Shown in pieces: positions 6,737 to 11,547 of a DNA stretch of 11,547 nt. The DNA is taken from the NCBI GenBank assembly GCA_022451835.1, contig JAKUNX010000047.1, positions 1 through 11,547 on the forward strand, written 5' to 3'. The translations under genes were made by a program, and so were the position numbers. The number at the start of each line of letters is the position of its first letter. Within the stretch, counting starts at the first letter, position 1. Source of the stretch: Candidatus Poseidoniaceae archaeon (GTDB lineage Archaea; Thermoplasmatota; Poseidoniia; Poseidoniales; Poseidoniaceae). A model generated the notes under the pieces. That model was not told where the DNA came from, did not search any database, and saw nothing but the letters and a program-made list of their open reading frames with translations.

Positions 6737-7444
6737 TTAATTTAACTTAATCCAACTATTTTCTTGAAACTGGTAGATTATCGGCACACCGGTTGGCACT
6801 TCTAAAGATAGAACCTGTTCTTTAGTCAAAGATTCAATGCTCATTATAATGCTGCGAAGTGAATTCCCGTGAGCAGCAACAAACAAGTTTTTACCGTTAG
6901 ATAATTGAGGAATTATATTATTCTCTAGATACGGAATAGTTCGATTTGCTGTCAATTCTAATGATTCACCATTTGGCGGTGGAACATCATATGAACGGCG
7001 CCAGATATGTACTTGCTCAGCACCATATTGCTCTCTAGTAGCATCTTTATTCAACCCTTGAAGATCTCCATACATTCGTTCATTCAATTGCCAAGAAACA
7101 TGAACTGGTAGAATGCTTGTACTCCCTGCATCACCTCTAATTTGGGCCCATTCAATCATTCTGGCTTCATTTTGGGAAGTATTGCTCCCATCGCTTGGCC
7201 CATTATACTGGAAAACTGGAGTTTTACCATGATTGTTTTGTGCTAAAGCAATCATTGCAGTCATTTGTGCTCGTATCAAGGTTGAGACATGAACTTCATC
7301 AATATCATATTCAGCAATTTTTTTGCCGCCGTCAATCGCTTCTTCAATCCCCTTGTTGGAGAGTGGTACATCTACCCAGCCGGTAAACAGACCTGCTGCG
7401 TTCCACATTGATTGACCGTGGCGCATCAAAATTAACAGAGCCAA
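6737..7444 (-). CDS. gpmA: 2,3-bisphosphoglycerate-dependent phosphoglycerate mutase
   Basis: A 235-residue member of the histidine-phosphatase superfamily that interconverts 3- and 2-phosphoglycerate in glycolysis and gluconeogenesis. Visible signatures are MRHGQSMWN (phospho-acceptor His9), FTGWVDVPLS at 20-29, Arg58 in STLIRA, LNERMYGDLQGLNK at 120-133 (Glu122), IWRRSYDVPPP at 147-157 and AAHGNSLRS at 190-198 (His192). Compared with E. coli GpmA, an insertion of about 35 residues lies at roughly 75-112, while the loop before ESLELT is shorter, as in alphaproteobacterial forms. Many archaea rely on the cofactor-independent enzyme instead, so a bacterial origin by transfer is plausible. The start is TTG 7444: an in-frame stop lies four codons upstream, GAGGG lies six bases before it, and the ATG at residue 7 would remove the first beta strand. 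It is likely co-transcribed with the upstream membrane protein. Confidence 0.88.
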   Translation of the reverse strand: MALLILMRHGQSMWNAAGLFTGWVDVPLSNKGIEEAIDGGKKIAEYDIDEVHVSTLIRAQMTAMIALAQNNHGKTPVFQYNGPSDGSNTSQNEARMIEWAQIRGDAGSTSILPVHVSWQLNERMYGDLQGLNKDATREQYGAEQVHIWRRSYDVPPPNGESLELTANRTIPYLENNIIPQLSNGKNLFVAAHGNSLRSIIMSIESLTKEQVLSLEVPTGVPIIYQFQENSWIKLN

Positions 7445-7450
7445 ATTATT

Positions 7451-7455
7451 CCCTC
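7451..7455 (-). promoter_or_regulatory. Shine-Dalgarno deciding the TTG start of the mutase
   Basis: GAGGG on the minus strand, six bases before the TTG at 7444. Combined with the in-frame TGA that overlaps its left side, it leaves TTG as the only sensible start that keeps the first strand of the fold. Confidence 0.65.
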
Positions 7456-7498
7456 AAATTACTCCAAGCATCCAATAGACATGAAATTAATGGAATCG

Positions 7499-8425
7499 TC
7501 ACAAGATGATTGGCAATAACCCAAGAGCAATTATCGGTGCTATACCCATAAACAAATCTCTGATAAACAATATCAACAATGTTTTCGAATTAATCTCTGC
7601 AGCCTTATCAAATTCTTCTTGCATTTTGTTATCAACCATTTCAGATAGTTTCCCTGCACCACTTCTTGCAACCTCTATTGCAGCCCCAACCGCAACACTT
7701 GACAATAAACCAGCAGGTGTAAGTTTTCTAGCTTTTATTGCCTTGCTGCCCCATATCAACATACTTGTTTTCAATGCTCTACTACCTGTTTGTTTAGCAA
7801 TTGTAGCATTGTCACTTACTGGCTTAGAATCATCTTTATCGGCAAATTTACGCAACCAAGAACGAACTGATAATCCTGTATCTGCTACTTTCCTTAGTTT
7901 GGTAACGTCATGCTTCTCGACCGCCTTTAACATTCTCCGAATTTTTCCTATCCTAAAAATATCAAAAAATATCCAACTAAATAGTAACAAAAGAAGAATA
8001 GTTCCGCCTAAATTGGAAACCTCACCCCACTCTTGCCATCCAATTGGGTCAAATAATAATCGTACTAATAATACGATAGTTGGTGGAAATAATATTGCTA
8101 GTATCTCATTTGCTGCCAGCAAACCAAAGCCTCTTACTGGTAATTCTCTAACTTGCTTAAGTGCCCATCCTGCATGAGGAGCTAACTTTCTAATTGCATT
8201 TCTAAATGGCATCACTAAAAACAATATTCGAAGTAGCAGAGGAATCCAAATTACGATTGATACATATGCATCCCAAGGACCAGCAGGTGGAAAATCGGGA
8301 AGACTTAGTGGTTGGTTAGGCATCGACTTCACATTGTGATTCTCGCCTACCGCTTGAAACCTACGCAAGATATCCGAAGAAATCATCAAGTTCGACCGTT
8401 TCGGATGTTCATGGTCTTCACTCAT
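7499..8425 (-). CDS. Multi-pass membrane protein of unknown function
   Basis: I do not recognise a family. The 308-residue protein has hydrophobic segments at about 52-74, 100-125, 140-158 and 282-306. Between the last two lies a long, basic, mostly helical region (about 160-280) with many Lys and Arg, probably cytoplasmic, including an Ala/Gly/Ser-rich amphipathic stretch at 238-258. The N-terminal 45 residues are polar and proline-rich at their end. The ATG at 8425 is chosen because a TATA-like GATATTAAA lies 22-30 bases upstream; ATG codons at 8386 and 8323 are alternatives. The gene ends 54 bases before the phosphoglycerate mutase with no clear terminator between them, so they may share an mRNA. 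Its start codon is only three bases from that of the divergent cupin gene. Function cannot be inferred. Confidence 0.72.
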   Translation of the reverse strand: MSEDHEHPKRSNLMISSDILRRFQAVGENHNVKSMPNQPLSLPDFPPAGPWDAYVSIVIWIPLLLRILFLVMPFRNAIRKLAPHAGWALKQVRELPVRGFGLLAANEILAILFPPTIVLLVRLLFDPIGWQEWGEVSNLGGTILLLLLFSWIFFDIFRIGKIRRMLKAVEKHDVTKLRKVADTGLSVRSWLRKFADKDDSKPVSDNATIAKQTGSRALKTSMLIWGSKAIKARKLTPAGLLSSVAVGAAIEVARSGAGKLSEMVDNKMQEEFDKAAEINSKTLLILFIRDLFMGIAPIIALGLLPIIL

Positions 8426-8428
8426 GAC

Positions 8429-8773
8429 ATGTCTGATTGGCTTGGATTTAATATCAACAAAGAATGGCTCGAAGAAAATATTTCTTGGCGAGATTTTGGC
8501 ACTGGTGTGCGTCTGGGTAAGTTGAAGCGGGAAGAAAAATGCTCACTGGTTCTATATGATGCTGATTCTGAAGTTACCGTTGATGCATTCATGCCTCACA
8601 TGCATCCTGGAGGAGAAGCCTATCTCGTACTTGAAGGAGAAGTCTGGGATGATGAAGGAACTTATCCTACCGGCTCTATTGTTTGGATGAACAGAGAGAC
8701 TACTCATACACCAAAAACCAGAGGAAAGACGCTAATTCTCGTGCTTTGGCCAGAAGGTGTCAAAGCTGCTTAA
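8429..8773 (+). CDS. ChrR-like cupin-domain protein
   Basis: A 114-residue single-domain cupin. The metal-binding pattern is HMHPGGEAYLVLEG at 57-70 (His57, His59, Glu63) with His93 in ETTHTP as the fourth ligand, and the second motif contains GTYPTGSIVWMN. The DDEGTYPTGS arrangement resembles the cupin of anti-sigma factor ChrR (cupin_7), although no zinc-binding anti-sigma domain is fused here. Possible roles include a small metal-dependent dioxygenase, an isomerase or a redox sensor; the sequence does not decide. I chose ATG 8429 because it removes most of the overlap with the divergent membrane protein; ATG codons at 8405 and 8411 in frame are alternatives, and no Shine-Dalgarno is seen before any of them. 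The stop abuts the stop of the convergent DUF3817 gene with no gap. Confidence 0.8.
   Translation: MSDWLGFNINKEWLEENISWRDFGTGVRLGKLKREEKCSLVLYDADSEVTVDAFMPHMHPGGEAYLVLEGEVWDDEGTYPTGSIVWMNRETTHTPKTRGKTLILVLWPEGVKAA
8447..8455 (-). promoter_or_regulatory. TATA-like element of the membrane-protein gene, inside the cupin coding region
   Basis: GATATTAAA on the minus strand, 22-30 bases before the ATG at 8425. It lies in codons 7-9 of the divergent cupin gene, so promoter and coding sequence would be superimposed. The match is moderate. Confidence 0.4.
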
Positions 8774-9061
8774 TCAATCGACATCGTATTCGCCGCTAAT
8801 CAACATACCATCGAATAAGAATGGTCCAGCTGGCACTACTGCAGCAACAAAACCATGGTAAAATGCTAATCTATTCCAATGCTTACCTACTCCAGCTAAT
8901 AACAAGGCAATGAATAACACGAACAGACCTCCATGAATTGCTCCAACTAGAGATACTAATTCTGGATCGCCACCAATATACTTGACCGGCATTGCTACTG
9001 CAAACAGAAACAATGCAGAAAAACCCTCAAGATAAGAGACAATCGATACTAATTGTTTCAA
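8774..9061 (-). CDS. DUF3817 family membrane protein
   Basis: A 95-residue protein with about three hydrophobic segments (roughly 13-28, 35-57 and 68-88). The pattern EGFSALFLFAVAMPVKY at 12-28 followed by GAIHGGLFVLF at 40-50 is characteristic of DUF3817 (PF12823), a family of small membrane proteins of unknown function. It begins with TTG at 9061, two bases after the stop of the ABC ATPase, with GAGG seven bases upstream; translating from TTG gives the usual family N-terminus, which supports this unusual start. It is the last gene of the ABC operon, so it may assist the transporter, but simple read-through is equally possible. Its stop codon touches the stop of the convergent cupin gene. 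Confidence 0.82.
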   Translation of the reverse strand: MKQLVSIVSYLEGFSALFLFAVAMPVKYIGGDPELVSLVGAIHGGLFVLFIALLLAGVGKHWNRLAFYHGFVAAVVPAGPFLFDGMLISGEYDVD

Positions 9062-9063
9062 AA

Positions 9064-10038
9064 TTAAACCTCTATCATAGGCCTACTCGAACCACATGCA
9101 GGACATTCTTGTTCATCACTATCGCCATAATCATATTTGCAAGCAGGACAAATTGGTGCTAACTCGAATTTACCCATTGACTTAATTTTATCACCTTGCA
9201 AACTTAATTGACCATTATCAATATTTGAAGTGACATATTTTCCAGGACCACCAATGCGAAGTAATACATCAGGCGGTAAGGTAACCGTTCCAGTCTCGTC
9301 AATAATCAGTTCTCTTCCTCTGCTCAAATCCTCTACATCAACACCTACACCGTGTTCTGCAACAAATCTACCATCACGCAGTTCTAGAGATCTATCAGCA
9401 AAAGATGCTACTTCTTTCGAATGAGTTACAATCAAAAATGATACTCCGTCATTTTCATGTAATTCCTTGAACAAAGACAAAACCTCCCTGCTAGTTATTG
9501 GGTCTAAAGACCCTGTAGGTTCGTCAGCTAAAATCAGCCTCGGCTTGGTAATTAGTGCTCTGGCAATCGCTACTCTTTGTTGCTCACCACCACTGAGCCT
9601 CATCGGCAATGCCTTTGCTCGATGCAAGATACCCAATCGTTCAAGCATTTCATCTGCCAATTTGAGTGCTTTTCTCGATGAAACACCTTGATGACGGAGT
9701 GGTTGTGCAACATTGTCTCTTGCATTCATATCAGGTAGTAAATTGCCTTCCTGGAAAATGAAAGAAACCGTTTTTTGTCGCAAGTGAACTAGTTCTTTGC
9801 CACTTAGTCGTGTCATGTTTTTGCCTGCAAGCATTACCGACCCAGAACTTGGTTTCATCAATCCTCCCAAGCATTTCATGAGAGTGGATTTCCCTGAGCC
9901 TGACGGGCCGACTACTGCTATTGCTTCGCCTTCCTTAATATCAACATGAATACCTCTTAAGGCAACAACGTTACCATCCTCTGCTTTTGATTCGTATACG
10001 TGGTATAGTGAAGATGCTTTCAGAATACTTTCAGTCAT
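9064..10038 (-). CDS. MacB/LolD-type ABC transporter ATPase with C-terminal zinc ribbon
   Basis: A 324-residue ATPase pairing with the FtsX-like permease upstream. Numbered from ATG 10038: Walker A GPSGSGKST at 44-52, Q-loop Gln96, signature LSGGEQQR at 148-155, Walker B ILADEPTGSLD at 169-179, switch His206. Typical LolD/MacB ATPases end near residue 225-230; here about 95 extra residues follow. They contain a beta-rich stretch (about 245-290) and a zinc-ribbon-like CPAC-x11-CPAC (Cys297, 300, 312, 315). MacB-family systems act by mechanotransmission, moving substrates on the outer side of the membrane, so export or release of lipids, lipoproteins or peptides is the family expectation. ATG 10038 is preferred over GTG 10044 because GGGGGAG sits five bases before the ATG but touches the GTG. 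Its Shine-Dalgarno lies in the permease 3' end, so translation is coupled. Confidence 0.9.
   Translation of the reverse strand: MTESILKASSLYHVYESKAEDGNVVALRGIHVDIKEGEAIAVVGPSGSGKSTLMKCLGGLMKPSSGSVMLAGKNMTRLSGKELVHLRQKTVSFIFQEGNLLPDMNARDNVAQPLRHQGVSSRKALKLADEMLERLGILHRAKALPMRLSGGEQQRVAIARALITKPRLILADEPTGSLDPITSREVLSLFKELHENDGVSFLIVTHSKEVASFADRSLELRDGRFVAEHGVGVDVEDLSRGRELIIDETGTVTLPPDVLLRIGGPGKYVTSNIDNGQLSLQGDKIKSMGKFELAPICPACKYDYGDSDEQECPACGSSRPMIEV
9067..9174 (-). other. Zinc-ribbon-like C-terminal tail of the ABC ATPase
   Basis: The last 36 residues of the ATPase, with two CPAC knuckles 11 residues apart and an acidic, Tyr-containing loop between them. The spacing fits a rubredoxin-type zinc ribbon. 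It is joined to the ATPase by a beta-rich linker and is not part of the standard ABC fold. Confidence 0.7.
9069..9072 (-). promoter_or_regulatory. Shine-Dalgarno of the DUF3817 gene, within the ATPase stop region
   Basis: GAGG on the minus strand, seven bases before the TTG at 9061. It lies in the last two sense codons of the ATPase gene, whose TAA falls between the site and the TTG, implying coupled translation. Confidence 0.6.
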
Positions 10039-10040
10039 TT

Positions 10041-11547
10041 TCACTCCCCCTTCAAGACCATTGCTAGGTCTGATTTTAACGCCCTTCTAGTAGTTATCAA
10101 TAATGCAATCACTACTGCTGTGAACACAGATACAGAAACTAAGGTCAATTCAAGCCAAGGATAAACTAATTCTCGATTTATGTTGGTTGAAGCGCCACCA
10201 AATATTTGGAAAATAAATCCGAATACATCAAAGAATCCGTTGAATGAGAATGCTAAACCAATTCCAAGTACTAAGCCAAGTAACATTGATACAATAATTA
10301 TTGAAAGAATTTCAAACAGAACTAATCTTATGATTTGAGTTGGACTTGCTCCAATAGCCTGTAATACTGCTAATTCTTTTTTACGCTGATTCAAAACTAG
10401 AGATAAGAAAACAAAACTTGAGGCGACTGCAGCAATACTGGCAACTACGAATTGTAGTGACAATAATCCAGGAGTTCCAAAGATAAGTCCGCCGTTTCTC
10501 TCAACTGCTTCATGTTCTGTAGTCCAGTCCAATACGTTGGCAATTCTTGAATCCGCTTCAAGGCGTGAACCGAGTGATTTTAGCGCCTCTCCATCAAGCC
10601 CACTAATGTGATAAATCCAGTTAGTTGAGTTGTGGTTGTCTTCCTTTGAATCATTACCTACTAACTCCCTCCATGTTGACTCTCCAATAATTATTGAGTC
10701 CGCGATTAGTGCTGAATTTACCCCTGGAATGTACTCATGAAGACCCATGTATTTGACTGTCGCATTGTGTGGAATAATTATCACTTCGACTTGAGTTCCT
10801 AATTGAAATAGCGGCTGGACTAAAGGTGTCGGAACTTGTGATGCACCACTATCGCAAGAGTCAATCGTAGCAAGAGTTCCATCTGGACATGTTGCATTCC
10901 CGAGTGTCGCTACAGTTAAGTCGATGTCACCAAAGATTCCGGTCAAATTCGAACCTGTAAGATTTGCATTTTCTAGTGTACCATCAGGAGATTCAAAGAA
11001 AATAGTATTGACTAAATTTGCTCCAGCAAGGTTTGCTCCACTTAGGTCAACACCGACCATCAATGATTCGCTTAAATTAGCCCCCTCTAAATTGGCCCCT
11101 GAGAGGTTTGCTCCAGTGAAATCAAATCTACCAAGTTCTCGGTAACTGAGGTCTTGACCCGAGAAATCTACTCCTGATAAATCAACTTCCATCATTGCAG
11201 AATACATGATATATAGTTCGAATAGTTGATCAAAATCATCTAAATTATCCAAAGTAAATCCACCTGAAATAATATTGAAATCAAGTTCTTCGTAAGTCAT
11301 TACTACTTCCACACTACGGTCATCACTTTCACTAAGCAACACATCGTCGAGTTTTTCTTGACTTGACCATGAGCCTGCTAAGTCAAGGGTGAAGGCTGAA
11401 TCTTCTCCAGCCGAGAATCCTCCTTCGCTGTATCTTGTCAGCGCATCAGAAACCTCTTTACCAGGAATTGATTGCTGGCTCCAATGTAATACTTCTTCAG
11501 AATTATCCAAAATCACAAAAGTTTGAACAAAGTCGCCATCGGGGCTC
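10041..11547 (-). CDS. FtsX/MacB-like ABC permease with pentapeptide-repeat extracellular domain, 5' end outside window
   Basis: The frame is open to the right edge, so the N-terminus, including the first membrane segment expected in this family, is missing; 501 codons are visible. The C-terminal part is a standard FtsX domain with membrane segments at about 10389-10466, 10248-10334 and 10089-10160, the NQRKKELAVLQAIGASP coupling region after the first, and RRALKSDLAMVLKGE at the end. The visible external part is unusual. It contains about 18 pentapeptide-type repeats (ANLSG, ANLEG and similar), then a TCPDGT motif with two cysteines 11 residues apart that often caps such repeats in marine proteins, then a MacB-like periplasmic region. 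With the adjacent ATPase it forms a MacB-type transporter in which the right-handed beta-helix could bind a partner or substrate outside the cell. The substrate is unknown. Confidence 0.85.
   Translation of the reverse strand, partial: SPDGDFVQTFVILDNSEEVLHWSQQSIPGKEVSDALTRYSEGGFSAGEDSAFTLDLAGSWSSQEKLDDVLLSESDDRSVEVVMTYEELDFNIISGGFTLDNLDDFDQLFELYIMYSAMMEVDLSGVDFSGQDLSYRELGRFDFTGANLSGANLEGANLSESLMVGVDLSGANLAGANLVNTIFFESPDGTLENANLTGSNLTGIFGDIDLTVATLGNATCPDGTLATIDSCDSGASQVPTPLVQPLFQLGTQVEVIIIPHNATVKYMGLHEYIPGVNSALIADSIIIGESTWRELVGNDSKEDNHNSTNWIYHISGLDGEALKSLGSRLEADSRIANVLDWTTEHEAVERNGGLIFGTPGLLSLQFVVASIAAVASSFVFLSLVLNQRKKELAVLQAIGASPTQIIRLVLFEILSIIIVSMLLGLVLGIGLAFSFNGFFDVFGFIFQIFGGASTNINRELVYPWLELTLVSVSVFTAVVIALLITTRRALKSDLAMVLKGE
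10044..10050 (-). promoter_or_regulatory. Shine-Dalgarno of the ABC ATPase gene
   Basis: GGGGGAG on the minus strand, five bases before ATG 10038. It encodes part of the final Lys-Gly-Glu of the permease, and the permease TGA (10041-10043) lies between it and the ATG. It is what decides the ATG start against the GTG at 10044. Confidence 0.65.
10905..11186 (-). repeat. Pentapeptide-repeat (A[D/N]LxG) segment in the permease external domain
   Basis: The encoded stretch has runs such as VDLSGVDFSG, FDFTGANLSGANLEGANLSE and VDLSGANLAGANLVN, then degenerate units ending near ATLGNATCPDGT. The central Leu/Phe every five residues is the signature of a four-sided right-handed beta-helix. It is interrupted once by a short insertion around the sequence FFESPDGT. 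The DNA repeats are imperfect. Confidence 0.85.

Noticed and set aside
7506..8177. 223-codon open frame on the plus strand
   Set aside because: It is fully antisense to the membrane-protein gene, has no recognisable motif and is rich in Asn/Ile/Ser, as expected from the complement of an AT-rich membrane gene.
8312..8428. Longer N-terminus for the cupin
   Set aside because: It would start at a TTG and overlap the divergent gene by over 100 bases; the added residues lack cupin features.
11514..11516. GTG as the start of the permease
   Set aside because: The frame continues open upstream to the window edge and FtsX-type permeases need an N-terminal membrane segment that is not present downstream, so the gene is partial rather than starting here.
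1..11547. Mobile element, prophage or defence island
   Set aside because: No transposase, integrase, inverted terminal repeats, restriction-modification or toxin-antitoxin signature was seen; the genes are mostly membrane, envelope and housekeeping types.

Overview
The window is an AT-rich, gene-dense stretch from what is most likely a planktonic marine euryarchaeon of the Poseidoniia (Marine Group II/III type). This placement is inferred, with moderate confidence, from archaeal-style TATA boxes at leaderless spacing, an archaeal-looking JAMM metalloprotease, an HAE3/MMPL-type RND protein, an MacB-like ABC ATPase with a C-terminal zinc ribbon, pentapeptide and thrombospondin type 3 (TSP3) repeats in surface proteins, and many lineage-restricted acidic or membrane proteins. 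No rRNA, tRNA, CRISPR array, insertion sequence or integrase was seen, and no intergenic gap exceeds about 100 bases.

Layout, left to right. At 1-1283 (minus, cut by the window edge) is a secreted or membrane-anchored protein with four exact 33-residue TSP3 repeats followed by the start of an alpha/beta-hydrolase domain. At 1335-4567 (minus) is a two-gene operon: a 925-residue RND-superfamily protein and an ABA4-like (DUF4281) membrane protein. At 4654-5349 (minus) is a very acidic conserved-looking protein with an aromatic C-terminal motif. Divergent from it, at 5439-6191 (plus), is a JAMM/MPN metalloprotease. It converges on a DUF1499 protein (6205-6699, minus). Next come a 2,3-bisphosphoglycerate-dependent phosphoglycerate mutase (6737-7444, minus) and an unrecognised membrane protein upstream of it in the same direction (7499-8425, minus). 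A ChrR-like cupin (8429-8773, plus) starts 3 bases from that membrane protein's start codon and ends flush against a DUF3817 protein. The right end (8774-11547, minus) is an operon of an FtsX/MacB-like permease with a pentapeptide-repeat extracellular domain (5' end outside the window), its ATPase with a zinc ribbon, and the DUF3817 protein.

Two modes of gene start are visible. Two operon-leading genes have an identical TATAAGATAA box exactly 18-27 bases before the ATG and no Shine-Dalgarno, implying leaderless mRNAs. Genes inside operons (ABA4-like, mutase, DUF3817, ATPase) instead have purine-rich Shine-Dalgarno sequences, mostly lying in the last codons of the gene before, and two of them use TTG starts. 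The most unusual architectures are the pentapeptide-repeat permease paired with a zinc-ribbon ATPase, the TSP3-hydrolase fusion, and the JAMM protease with a complete catalytic signature. None of these establishes a new multi-gene system.
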